From the NCBI RefSeq assembly GCF_001679785.1, contig NZ_CP016286.1, forward strand, positions 558,001 through 622,000: a stretch of DNA of 64,000 nt. Direction: 5' to 3'. This document shows, one piece after another, positions 19,991-27,667 of the stretch. The stretch's first letter is position 1, and each line of letters begins with the position of its first letter. The notes beneath the pieces are model-generated. The model was not told the DNA's origin and did no database searches. It saw nothing but the letters and a program-made list of their open reading frames with translations. Made by a program: the position numbers and the translations under genes. The DNA is from Rhizobium leguminosarum (GTDB lineage Bacteria; Pseudomonadota; Alphaproteobacteria; Rhizobiales; Rhizobiaceae).

Positions 19991-20869
19991 ATGACTGAGT
20001 TGGATGCCAGCGAATTTCGCTCTCTGATCGTAAGCCTATTTCCTGAACTCACGGCCTCCGTCTTCAAGCTGGCGGCGAAGGGCTGGGATTCGCTTGCCGT
20101 CGACGTCGATGACACGTTGATCTTCAAGTTTCCCCGCCATTCAAGTGCGGAAAGAGCGCTTGTGAAGGAAGCCGCCTTGCTCGACATCATTCGGCCGTCG
20201 CTGTCGATGGCGGTTCCCGACATGCGCATTCACGACGGGCCCCCGATCTTCTCCAGCCATGCCAAGCTCGACGGCGAACATCTCATTGCCGAAGATTACG
20301 ATGCGCTTGGCGAACGCGATCGTCAGCGCCTCGCGGAAGATCTCGCGCGTTTTTACGCCGAGTTGCATGTGCTCGATGCCGATCGCATACGGTCCGCAGG
20401 TGCCGGTTCTGTCCAGCCATGGCAATCGCCCGAGACGGTGCGAGCGAAGGCTTTGCCGCTGCTGTCGCCTGAGATCAAGAGTTTTGCGCAGGCCATTATT
20501 TCCGATTTCGAAGCCTTGCCGCCCGATCCCTACGGCAACATCTACGGCTTCTTCGACGGTCATGGCTGGAACATGGCTTTCGACCATGCGCAGAGGAAGC
20601 TCAACGGAATTTACGATTTCGCCGATTCCGGCTTTGGCCCGCTGCACCAGGAATTCATCTACTCGAACTTCATCTCGCCCGATCTGACCGCACGCATCGT
20701 ATCGGCCTATGAAATGCTGACCGGACGCAAGCTCGAGCGCCGGCGCATTGCGATCCTGACGGGTTTCCATCGTCTTTCCGAGCTCGCTGAACTGGCGGAC
20801 GATCCGGCGAACGTCGAGCAGATGATCCGAAGCGTGGCGACATGGGCGGCGGCAGCCCACGTCGGCTGA
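19991..20869 (+). CDS. Aminoglycoside-phosphotransferase-fold kinase
   Basis: The protein has 292 residues. It contains the APH/choline-kinase layout: LIFKFPRH (ATP-lysine strand) near 42-50, then the catalytic loop as FFDGHGWNMAFD (near 193-204) and the metal-binding IYDFADSGFGP (near 212-222). The loop departs from the usual HGDxxxxN by reading GHGWN, with the catalytic Asp possibly the residue before GHG. Members phosphorylate small molecules (antibiotics, sugars, amino alcohols). Nothing nearby indicates the substrate. It converges with the SDR gene 9 bp away. Confidence 0.85.
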   Translation: MTELDASEFRSLIVSLFPELTASVFKLAAKGWDSLAVDVDDTLIFKFPRHSSAERALVKEAALLDIIRPSLSMAVPDMRIHDGPPIFSSHAKLDGEHLIAEDYDALGERDRQRLAEDLARFYAELHVLDADRIRSAGAGSVQPWQSPETVRAKALPLLSPEIKSFAQAIISDFEALPPDPYGNIYGFFDGHGWNMAFDHAQRKLNGIYDFADSGFGPLHQEFIYSNFISPDLTARIVSAYEMLTGRKLERRRIAILTGFHRLSELAELADDPANVEQMIRSVATWAAAAHVG

Positions 20870-20878
20870 GAAGGAATG

Positions 20879-21667
20879 TCAGACGGATCGTGCCGCGCCG
20901 CCGTCGCAGCGGATGAGCGAGCCGGTGATGTAGCTTGCCGGTTGACTGCACAGGAAGGCAGCCGTTGCTGCGAATTCCTCCACCCTGCCGTAGCGGCCGA
21001 CTGGAATGCGCGCTTCCTTGTCGGTGCGGATCTCCTCGAGGCTCTTGCCGGTCCGCTTTGCCGCAGCTCCGTCGAGATCGTCGAGCCGCGCCGTCAGGAT
21101 ACTGCCCGGCAAGAGCAGGTTGGTGGTGACGCCGAAGCCCGCCACTTCGGAGGCAAGCGTCTTGCTCCAGCCGGCAAGGGCCGGGCGCAGCGTATTCGAC
21201 AGCGCCAGATTGGCGATTGGTTCGATCACGCCGGATGAGGCAACCGTCAGGATGCGGCCCCAGCCCTGCGCCTTCATGCCAGGCAGCAGCGCATTGGTGA
21301 GCGTGATCACGCGAGCGACCATGGAGAGGAAATAGCTTTCGAGTTTTTCGCCCGTCATGTCCTCCGTAGTACCGGGCGTCGGCCCGCCGGTATTGTTGAC
21401 GAGAATATCGAGACCGCCGAACTTCTCCTTCACCGCCGTCGTCGTCATCTCGACGAAGCGTTCGTCCCCGAGATCGGCCCAGATCCAGTCGGCCCGGCCT
21501 TTGCCTTCGCCATTGATTGCCTTGCAATTGGCCTCCAGCTGTTCGCCGCTACGCCCGCAGAGCAGCACGTTTGCGCCTTCACGCGCCAGCGCCACGGCGA
21601 TGCCGAGACCGAGACCGCGCGAGGAGGCGAGGACGAGTGCCCGTTTGCCCTTGATGCCGAGATCCAT
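20879..21667 (-). CDS. Short-chain dehydrogenase/reductase lacking the usual catalytic Tyr
   Basis: The protein has 262 residues. Start ATG 21667 follows GGAGGACAATC; the frame remains open far upstream but that part is antisense to the ETF-QO gene and is rejected. The cofactor site is SSRGLGLGIA (residues about 15-24), followed by NNTGGP. The active-site region reads VASSGVIEPIANLALSNTLR then PALAGWSKTL. The Ser and the Lys are present, but the position four residues before Lys is Ala instead of Tyr. A subgroup annotated as 3-oxoacyl-ACP-reductase-like shows this substitution. The chemistry is uncertain. Confidence 0.85.
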   Translation of the reverse strand: MDLGIKGKRALVLASSRGLGLGIAVALAREGANVLLCGRSGEQLEANCKAINGEGKGRADWIWADLGDERFVEMTTTAVKEKFGGLDILVNNTGGPTPGTTEDMTGEKLESYFLSMVARVITLTNALLPGMKAQGWGRILTVASSGVIEPIANLALSNTLRPALAGWSKTLASEVAGFGVTTNLLLPGSILTARLDDLDGAAAKRTGKSLEEIRTDKEARIPVGRYGRVEEFAATAAFLCSQPASYITGSLIRCDGGAARSV

Positions 21668-21755
21668 GATTGTCCTCCGATAGCTTTGAGCGATGTATAA
21701 GGCGCAAGCGGCGGAAAAGGAAAGGGCATGCGACCGGTTCGGCAGCGTTTGATAA

Positions 21756-21773
21756 TTGACGTTGACGTAAGCG
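21756..21773. promoter_or_regulatory. MerR/LiuR-like palindromic box upstream of ETF-QO
   Basis: TTGACGTTGACGTAAGCG resembles the TTTACGTTnACGTAAA type of palindrome used by LiuR, a MerR-family regulator of branched-chain amino-acid breakdown in proteobacteria. ETF-QO is a frequent member of that regulon. It lies about 150 bp before the ETF-QO start and about 90 bp before the SDR start. The match is by eye and from memory. Confidence 0.4.
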
Positions 21774-21919
21774 TTATGTAATTCTGTTTCCCGAGGCGTC
21801 ATCATTGTGCGAATTGGAAGATTGGCTGTCGTATCCCGGCTCGACAATGCTTTCTCGTTTTGACAAGAAAGTGCCATGACGGGGATGACGGCCGCGTGCC
21901 GCCAAGCGGAGACGAGTGA

Positions 21920-23584
21920 ATGACCGAGACGACTGAGCTGCCCGAACGCGAGAGCATGGAATTCGACGTTGTGATCGTCGGCGCCGGTCCGGCTGGTCTG
22001 TCGGCGGCGATCCGGCTGAAGCAGGTCAATCCGGAACTGTCGGTCGTCGTGCTGGAGAAGGGCGCGGAAGTCGGCGCGCATATCCTCTCGGGCGCCGTGG
22101 TCGATCCGATCGGCATTGACCGGCTGCTGCCCGGCTGGCGTGACGAGGCCGATCATCCGTTCAAAACCAAGGTCAGCGCCGATCACTTTCTGGTGCTCGG
22201 TCCGGCCGGCTCTGTTCGCCTGCCGAATGTTCTGATGCCGCCATTGATGAACAATCACGGCAACTACATCGTCTCGCTCGGAAATGTCTGTCGCTGGCTG
22301 GCGACCAAGGCCGAAGAACTCGGCGTCGAGATCTATCCGGGTTTTGCCGCAACCGAAGTGCTCTACAATGACCAGGGTGCGGTCATCGGGGTCGCCACCG
22401 GCGATATGGGCATCGAGAAGGACGGCGAGCCCGGCCCGAACTATACCCGCGGCATGGAACTGCTCGGCAAATATACCCTGATCGGTGAGGGCGTGCGCGG
22501 CTCGCTCGCCAAGCAGTTGATCGCCAAGTTCGATCTGCAGAAAGACCGCGAGCCGCAGAAATTCGGCATCGGCCTCAAGGAACTCTGGCAGGTCAAGCCG
22601 GAAAACCACAGGCCGGGCCTGGTGCAGCACTCCTTCGGCTGGCCGCTCGGCATGAAGACCGGCGGCGGCTCTTTCCTCTATCACCTGGAAGACAATCTGG
22701 TCGCCGTCGGCTTCGTCGTCCACCTCAATTATAAGAACCCCTATCTCTATCCCTTCGAGGAATTCCAGCGCTTCAAGACCCATCCGGCCATCCGCACCAC
22801 CTTCGAGGGCGGCAAGCGCCTGTCCTATGGCGCCCGCGCCATCACCGAGGGCGGCTATCAGTCGGTGCCGAAGCTGACCTTCCCCGGCGGGGCGCTGATC
22901 GGCTGTTCGGCCGGTCTCGTCAACGTGCCGCGCATCAAGGGCAGCCACAATGCGGTGCTGTCGGGCATGCTGGCCGCCGAGAAGATCGTCGCCGCGATCG
23001 CGACCGGCCGCAGCCATGACGAGGTGGCCGAGATCGAGAATGAATGGCGCAAGGGCGACATCGGCAAGGATTTGAAGCGGGTGCGCAACGTCAAGCCGCT
23101 ATGGTCGAAGTTCGGCACCGCACTCGGCGTGGCGCTCGGCGGCTTCGACATGTGGACCAACCAGCTGCTCGGCTTCTCCGTCTTCGGCACGCTGAAGCAT
23201 GGCAAGACGGATGCTGAGAGCCTGGAGCCGGCGTCGCAGCACAAGCCGATCGCCTATCCCAAACCCGATGGCGTCTTGACCTTCGATCGCCTCTCCTCGG
23301 TGTTCCTGTCGAACACCAATCACGAGGAAGACCAGCCGGTGCATCTGCAGGTCAAGGACATGGCGCTGCAGAAGCGTTCGGAACACGACATCTATGCCGG
23401 TCCGTCGACACGTTACTGTCCGGCCGGCGTCTATGAATGGGTGGAAAAGGACGGCGAAGAGGTCTTCGTCATCAACGCCCAGAACTGCGTGCACTGCAAG
23501 ACCTGCGACATCAAGGACCCCAACCAGAACATCAACTGGGTGCCGCCGCAGGGCGGCGAGGGGCCGGTCTATCCGAATATGTGA
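21920..23584 (+). CDS. etfD: Electron transfer flavoprotein-ubiquinone oxidoreductase
   Basis: The protein has 554 residues, the standard length. The FAD site is FDVVIVGAGPAGLSAAIRLK at residues about 14-33. The C-terminal 4Fe-4S ligands are Cys 500 (CPAGVYEW) and Cys 523, 526, 529 (NCVHCKTCDIKDP), followed by the conserved INWVPPQGGEGPVYPNM end. The enzyme takes electrons from ETF, which is fed by acyl-CoA and amino-acid dehydrogenases, and passes them to ubiquinone at the inner membrane. A GGAGACGAGTGA ribosome site precedes the ATG. The upstream LiuR-like box fits control with amino-acid or fatty-acid degradation. Confidence 0.97.
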   Translation: MTETTELPERESMEFDVVIVGAGPAGLSAAIRLKQVNPELSVVVLEKGAEVGAHILSGAVVDPIGIDRLLPGWRDEADHPFKTKVSADHFLVLGPAGSVRLPNVLMPPLMNNHGNYIVSLGNVCRWLATKAEELGVEIYPGFAATEVLYNDQGAVIGVATGDMGIEKDGEPGPNYTRGMELLGKYTLIGEGVRGSLAKQLIAKFDLQKDREPQKFGIGLKELWQVKPENHRPGLVQHSFGWPLGMKTGGGSFLYHLEDNLVAVGFVVHLNYKNPYLYPFEEFQRFKTHPAIRTTFEGGKRLSYGARAITEGGYQSVPKLTFPGGALIGCSAGLVNVPRIKGSHNAVLSGMLAAEKIVAAIATGRSHDEVAEIENEWRKGDIGKDLKRVRNVKPLWSKFGTALGVALGGFDMWTNQLLGFSVFGTLKHGKTDAESLEPASQHKPIAYPKPDGVLTFDRLSSVFLSNTNHEEDQPVHLQVKDMALQKRSEHDIYAGPSTRYCPAGVYEWVEKDGEEVFVINAQNCVHCKTCDIKDPNQNINWVPPQGGEGPVYPNM

Positions 23585-23692
23585 TGCGGATTATCCCCAC
23601 CGCGACAATTCTTGCGTGCTGACGCCTTCGTGATCGCCTTCTGCCGGAGGCTGTTAGCCGTTCGTTAACCATAATTTCCTTAGCTTGCGACA

Positions 23693-25333
23693 TCAAGTTG
23701 ACGCACTAAGGACACATTCATGACGATCTCCCGCCGGGGCTTTCTGATCGCTCTGCCGCTTTTCGTGGCCGGCTGCTCTTCGACCGGTCTGAACAGCCAG
23801 ACGAATTATGCCGCACTTCCGGACGAAAAATTCCCGTTGAAGCAGGTGCCGATCGACAAGATCAAGCCGGAGCTCCGCCGCCAGGAAGTGGCCTACGAAA
23901 CCGCGCATGCCGCCGGCACCGTGATCGTCGATACACCCGCCCGCCGCGCCTATTACGTCCTCGGCGGCGGCAGGGCGATGCGTTATGGCGTCGGTGTCGG
24001 CCGCGAGGGGCTGGCCTTTGCCGGTAACGCCTATATCGGCCGCAAAGCCGAGTGGCCGAGCTGGACGCCCACCGAAAACATGCAGCGCCGCGAAGAGCGC
24101 TATCGCAAGCTCGCCGGCGGCATGCCGGGCGGCCCGAACAACCCGCTCGGTGCGCGGGCGATGTATCTCTATCGCGGTGGCAACGACACGCATTTCCGCA
24201 TTCATGGCACCAACCAGCCGCAATCGATTGGTCTTGCCATGTCGAGCGGCTGTGTCCGCATGATGAACCACGACGTGATCGACCTCTATAGCCGAGTCGA
24301 AGTCGGCGCCAGGGTCGTCGTCATCCAGGCCTGATGTGTCCGCTCGAAGCTCGGTAACGACGCCCTCTCCATTGAAAAAGCCGCCGCAGCGATGGCTGCA
24401 GGCGGCTTTTCCGTCAGCTTTGGTTTTGGATTTCAGTGGCGTGGCGATACCTGTCGAAAGCGCCACGCCGATGCCGGTGATCACGGCGGCGCTGATTTCC
24501 GTCATGCCGATCGCTTCGCCAAGCAGCAAGCCGCCGCCAAGCGTCGCGAGCACCGGCGTCAGCGCCGTAAAGGCGGCGGCCTGAGTTCCGCCGAGTGTTC
24601 TGACGGCGGTGCCGTAGGCCACCATGGCGACGAGGCCGGAAAGGACGCCCTGGCTCAGCACCTGCAGGCCGATCTCCGGGAGAGTAGCCTCTGGCAGCGA
24701 GACGCCGAAGATGAGGGCAAGCGCGCCCATGATCAGGAAAGACCAGACGGCGATCAGGGCGCTCGCCTGCACGGCTGTCAGACCGGAGCGGCGGAAGCCA
24801 TGCGTATAGCTTGCCCAGAGAATGGCGCCGGCCGGCAGTAGCACGAAGCTCGTCCATGGCAGCGAGGCGTCCGCGAGGCTGCGCGTGAGCAGGATCAGCA
24901 CGCCGGCGACGATCGCAACGAGCCCCGCGATGCGGGTGCCGTCAGGTCTTTCGCGAAACAGCACAATGCCGATCAGCGCCGCAGCGAGCGGCATGGAGCC
25001 ACCGAGCAGTATGCCTGAGGAGGCCGCCGGCGTGGAATGGATTGCCAGCGTCGTCAGCAGGAAGAAGACGGCGCCGGAACCGGACACCATAATCGCCAGC
25101 AGGTGAAGCGGCAGGGCCTTCGGCAGCAGTCCCGTCTTCAGCCAGACAGGCGAAAGCACCAGCGCCGGAATTCCGAAGCGGATCAGCCCGATATCGATCG
25201 AGCCGAGCGGTGTTGCGGCGCTGTGGCGGGTGACGAGAAACCATGTCGCCCAAATCAGCACGGTAACAATGCCGCCAGCATAACCCAGTAGCTGCGACGG
25301 CGACTTGTCGTTTGTAAATGCAATGGTGGTCAT
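23693..25333 (-). CDS. EamA/DMT exporter whose ORF has lost its normal stop and runs antisense through the L,D-transpeptidase gene
   Basis: The first about 305 residues (25333 to about 24415) are a complete 10-TMS EamA exporter. It starts MTTIAFTNDKSPSQLLGYAG and has repeat motifs STPAASSGILLGGSMPLAAALIG and TQAAAFTALTPVLATLGGGLLLGE. Instead of stopping, the frame continues through the terminator at 24376-24410 and across the whole opposite gene to 23693, adding about 240 Asp/His/Arg-rich residues that do not look like protein. The other two frames stop at once near 24415-24445, so a one-base indel or a mutated stop at the natural end is likely. An Lrp gene diverges upstream, the classic regulator/exporter arrangement for amino-acid efflux. 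Confidence 0.75.
   Translation of the reverse strand: MTTIAFTNDKSPSQLLGYAGGIVTVLIWATWFLVTRHSAATPLGSIDIGLIRFGIPALVLSPVWLKTGLLPKALPLHLLAIMVSGSGAVFFLLTTLAIHSTPAASSGILLGGSMPLAAALIGIVLFRERPDGTRIAGLVAIVAGVLILLTRSLADASLPWTSFVLLPAGAILWASYTHGFRRSGLTAVQASALIAVWSFLIMGALALIFGVSLPEATLPEIGLQVLSQGVLSGLVAMVAYGTAVRTLGGTQAAAFTALTPVLATLGGGLLLGEAIGMTEISAAVITGIGVALSTGIATPLKSKTKADGKAACSHRCGGFFNGEGVVTELRADTSGLDDDDPGADFDSAIEVDHVVVHHADTAARHGKTNRLRLVGAMNAEMRVVATAIEIHRPRTERVVRAARHAAGELAIALFAALHVFGGRPARPLGFAADIGVTGKGQPLAADTDAITHRPAAAEDVIGAAGGCIDDHGAGGMRGFVGHFLAAELRLDLVDRHLLQREFFVRKCGIIRLAVQTGRRAAGHEKRQSDQKAPAGDRHECVLSAST
23720..24334 (+). CDS. L,D-transpeptidase (YkuD domain), lipoprotein or Tat-type signal
   Basis: The protein has 204 residues. 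The N-terminus MTISRRGFLIALPLFVAGCS has a twin-arginine-like start and a lipobox with Cys 19, so it is probably exported and lipid-anchored. The YkuD catalytic motif is HGTNQPQSIGLAMSSGCVRM, with His 162 and catalytic Cys 178. Such enzymes make 3-3 peptidoglycan crosslinks or attach proteins to peptidoglycan. Rhizobiales carry many paralogues linked to polar growth. The stop at 24334 is followed by a strong bidirectional terminator at 24376-24410. Confidence 0.95.
   Translation: MTISRRGFLIALPLFVAGCSSTGLNSQTNYAALPDEKFPLKQVPIDKIKPELRRQEVAYETAHAAGTVIVDTPARRAYYVLGGGRAMRYGVGVGREGLAFAGNAYIGRKAEWPSWTPTENMQRREERYRKLAGGMPGGPNNPLGARAMYLYRGGNDTHFRIHGTNQPQSIGLAMSSGCVRMMNHDVIDLYSRVEVGARVVVIQA
24376..24410. 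terminator. Strong bidirectional intrinsic terminator
   Basis: AAAAGCCGCC at 24376-24385 and GGCGGCTTTT at 24401-24410 form a perfect 10-bp arm pair. The loop itself pairs (GCAGC with GCTGC), giving a near-continuous 15-bp stem with A-run and T-run on the two sides. It lies between the convergent L,D-transpeptidase and EamA genes. Confidence 0.9.
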
Positions 25334-25448
25334 CGTCTCAATCCTTTCTTCCGTCCGGAACTTGTCCGGTTGAAGAAAAGATTAGCGCCAGAGGCCGAGG
25401 CATGTCCTTGCTATCTATGGCTCTCAAATGATGCTATGCGCAATCTCC

Positions 25449-25485
25449 TGCCAATTAGTGCCAACTGGGATCGCAGAAATGCCAA
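25449..25485. promoter_or_regulatory. Three phased TGCCAA direct repeats at the Lrp gene start
   Basis: TGCCAA occurs at 25449-25454, 25459-25464 and 25480-25485, spaced 10 and 21 bp, so all lie on one face of the helix. The third overlaps the start codon of the Lrp gene. This fits binding of an oligomeric Lrp protein for autoregulation and control of the divergent exporter. Confidence 0.45.
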
Positions 25486-25952
25486 ATCTCGATAAATTCG
25501 ATATCGCCATCCTGAAGTGCCTGCAGGAGGATGCGCGCGCTACCAATGTCGAGATCGCCGAGAAGGTGAACCTTTCGCCGTCGCCCTGCCTGCGCCGCAT
25601 CCGCAATCTCGAACGGTCCGGCATCATCCGCGGTTACACCGCGGATATCGACCGCAAGGAGGTCGGTCTCGGCCTCACTGTCTTCGTCGAATTCAAGGTC
25701 GTCCATCACAGCCGCGAGAATTCCGAGGCGCAGCAAAAGGCGCTGCTCGCCATCCCCGAGATCGTCTCCTGCTTCCTGATTTCGGGTACCGCCGATTTCC
25801 TCGCTGAAGTGGTGGTGGAGGATCTCGCCGCCTATGAACGGCTTCTGACCGAAACGCTGTTGACCCTGCCGAATGTCAGCGACATCCGCTCGAACTTCGC
25901 CATCCGCAGCATCAAGACGCACGGGCCGTTGAAGCTGCCCGAGGGAAAATAA
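25479..25952 (+). CDS. Lrp/AsnC family transcriptional regulator
   Basis: The protein has 157 residues. ATG at 25479 (MPNLDKFDIAILKCLQEDAR) is the family-typical start; an upstream ATG would add 17 non-conserved residues. The helix-turn-helix is NVEIAEKVNLSPSPCLRRIRNLE, and the C-terminal RAM domain (about 68-150) contains VSCFLISGTADFLAEVVVED, the effector-binding motif. Lrp proteins sense amino acids. It diverges from the EamA exporter, which is probably its target. Confidence 0.95.
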   Translation: MPNLDKFDIAILKCLQEDARATNVEIAEKVNLSPSPCLRRIRNLERSGIIRGYTADIDRKEVGLGLTVFVEFKVVHHSRENSEAQQKALLAIPEIVSCFLISGTADFLAEVVVEDLAAYERLLTETLLTLPNVSDIRSNFAIRSIKTHGPLKLPEGK

Positions 25953-25980
25953 TTCCCCTCGGGCTTGAGGCTTGCGTGTT

Positions 25981-27354
25981 CTACAGCAGCGTCCCGCTGA
26001 GGATGAGCAGCGCCACCGAGAAGTAGATGACGAGCCCGGTGACGTCGACCAGCGTGGCGACGAAGGGGGCCGAGGCGCTGGCCGGATCGAGCCGGAGCTT
26101 CTGCAGCACGAAGGGCAGCATCGAACCGCAGATCGAGCCGAAGGTGACGATCCCGATCAGGGCGGCAAACACCGTGACGGCGACCATCTGCCAGTGCGGG
26201 CCGTAGTCGTAGAGCCCGGCCGACTGCCAGAAGACGATGCGGATGAAGCCGACGAGGCCGAGGATCGCGCCGAGCACGATGCCCGTCGGCAGTTCGCGCA
26301 AAAGCACCTTCCACCAGTCCGAGAGCTTCAGCTCGCCGAGTGCCAGCGCCCGGATGATCAGCGACGTCGCCTGCGAACCGGAATTGCCGCCCGAGCTCAT
26401 GATCAGCGGGATGAACAGCGTCAGCACCACGGCCTTTTCCAGCTCGCCTTCGAAATGCTGCATGGCGCTTGCCGTCAGCATCTCGCCGAGGAACAGGGCT
26501 GCGAGCCAGCCGGCGCGCTTGCGGATCATGCCGGCGAAGCTGATCTTCATGTAGGGCTGGCCGAGCGCCTCCATGCCGCCGAACTTCTGGGCCGCTTCCG
26601 TCGTGTCTGAGATCATCGTGTCGATCACGTCGTCGACGGTGACGATGCCGAGCATCTGCCCCTGTTCGTCGGTGACGGGCAGGGCGAGCAGATCGTGCTT
26701 GCGGATCAGCCGGGCGACGTCCTCCTGCTTCATCAGCGGATCGGCCGAAACCGGCGCGCCCTTCTGTGCCACCGAGAGGATAGAAGCCTCCGGTTCGCCG
26801 GTGATGAGGCGACGCAGCGTCACCACATGCAGCAGCGCATGGCTGACCTCGTCGAGCACATAGATGGCGTAGACGGTCTCGCGCGAGCGTTCGACCTGAC
26901 GCACATGGTCGAGTGTGCGGGCGACGGTCCAGCTATCAGGCACGCTGACGAACTCCGTCGTCATGATGCCGCCGGCCGTGCGCGGCGGATAGCCCATCAG
27001 GTGCTGGATGGCAATGCGCACCGGTTCGTCGAGGCTGGAGAACAGCCGGGCACGGGTCTCGCCGTCGAGTTCGAGCAGCACGTCGGCGACGCGGTCGTTC
27101 GACATGCCGTGCAGCAGCCGTGCGGCATCCTCGGCGCTGATCAGCGCAAGGATCTGTGCGGCGTTGCGAAGCTCCGGCCGGTCCAGGATGTTGACCGCAT
27201 AGTCCAGCGGCATGCCGCATAGAATACGCCCGGCGTCCTGGATGCTCAGAGCGTTCAATGATTCGACGCGTTCGGCGATCGTTGCGCCGCGGCTGTTGTT
27301 GATGAAGGCACGGGCGGCATGGCCTGCCCGAAGAGGGAAGCGATTGATGTTCAT
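25981..27354 (-). CDS. mgtE: Magnesium transporter MgtE
   Basis: The protein has 457 residues. The N domain (about 25-130, MgtE_N repeats such as EDAARLLHGMSNDRVADVLLEL) is followed by two CBS domains (about 135-260, ending GIVTVDDVIDTM), a plug helix and five TM helices. The selectivity motif region IPLIMSSGGNSGSQ is present near 345. The CBS/N domains close the channel when cytoplasmic Mg2+ is high. The upstream 313-bp spacer may hold a leader (see 27355-27667). Confidence 0.95.
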   Translation of the reverse strand: MNINRFPLRAGHAARAFINNSRGATIAERVESLNALSIQDAGRILCGMPLDYAVNILDRPELRNAAQILALISAEDAARLLHGMSNDRVADVLLELDGETRARLFSSLDEPVRIAIQHLMGYPPRTAGGIMTTEFVSVPDSWTVARTLDHVRQVERSRETVYAIYVLDEVSHALLHVVTLRRLITGEPEASILSVAQKGAPVSADPLMKQEDVARLIRKHDLLALPVTDEQGQMLGIVTVDDVIDTMISDTTEAAQKFGGMEALGQPYMKISFAGMIRKRAGWLAALFLGEMLTASAMQHFEGELEKAVVLTLFIPLIMSSGGNSGSQATSLIIRALALGELKLSDWWKVLLRELPTGIVLGAILGLVGFIRIVFWQSAGLYDYGPHWQMVAVTVFAALIGIVTFGSICGSMLPFVLQKLRLDPASASAPFVATLVDVTGLVIYFSVALLILSGTLL

Positions 27355-27667
27355 TTGAGGCTCGCCTTTCCGTCGATCCGCCGTAGCGTCCGATCGGGCG
27401 AGCCGACAGGAGTCGGTCAGCGCACGAGGGCCGCGTACGGCAAAGGCAATCGACTGCTACTGTCGCTTGGCATCGTTATGATGGCTCCGTTGAAATCCGT
27501 GGCCGACGAGTGTCACCCACGTGAATGCTAGGTGGTCCCGGACGCGGAAAAAGTCAAGCGGGATAAATGCTTAACGCCAGAATGCCGCACCCCACGATGC
27601 GGCATTCCAGGCGGGTATGGTTTGTATGATCTTGGGGTCCCAGAATACCGGCCTGCTGGCGGCGATC
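27355..27667. other. Long spacer upstream of mgtE with hairpins; no gene seen
   Basis: No coding frame is convincing. Visible structure includes CCGAC-AGGA-GTCGG at 27403-27416 near the mgtE start and the terminator-like stem at 27580-27607. Mg2+ transporter genes often have regulatory leaders, but I could not match the known M-box or other Mg2+-sensing RNA consensus here. Confidence 0.35.
27580..27607. terminator. Perfect 10-bp hairpin after the quinone reductase-like gene
   Basis: GAATGCCGCA at 27580-27589 pairs exactly with TGCGGCATTC at 27598-27607 over an 8-nt loop, about 60 bp beyond the stop of the minus-strand oxidoreductase. T-runs are weak on both sides. Confidence 0.55.

Noticed and set aside
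21668..23017. 450-codon upstream extension of the SDR frame
   Set aside because: It is antisense to ETF-QO; the SDR has a good start with GGAGG at 21667.
23655..23690. CtrA-like site (TTAACCATAATTT) before the L,D-transpeptidase
   Set aside because: Only the first half-site TTAA matches; the second half is not TTAA at the right spacing.
27403..27560. Known Mg2+ riboswitch upstream of mgtE
   Set aside because: I could not align the sequence with the M-box consensus; only generic hairpins are visible.
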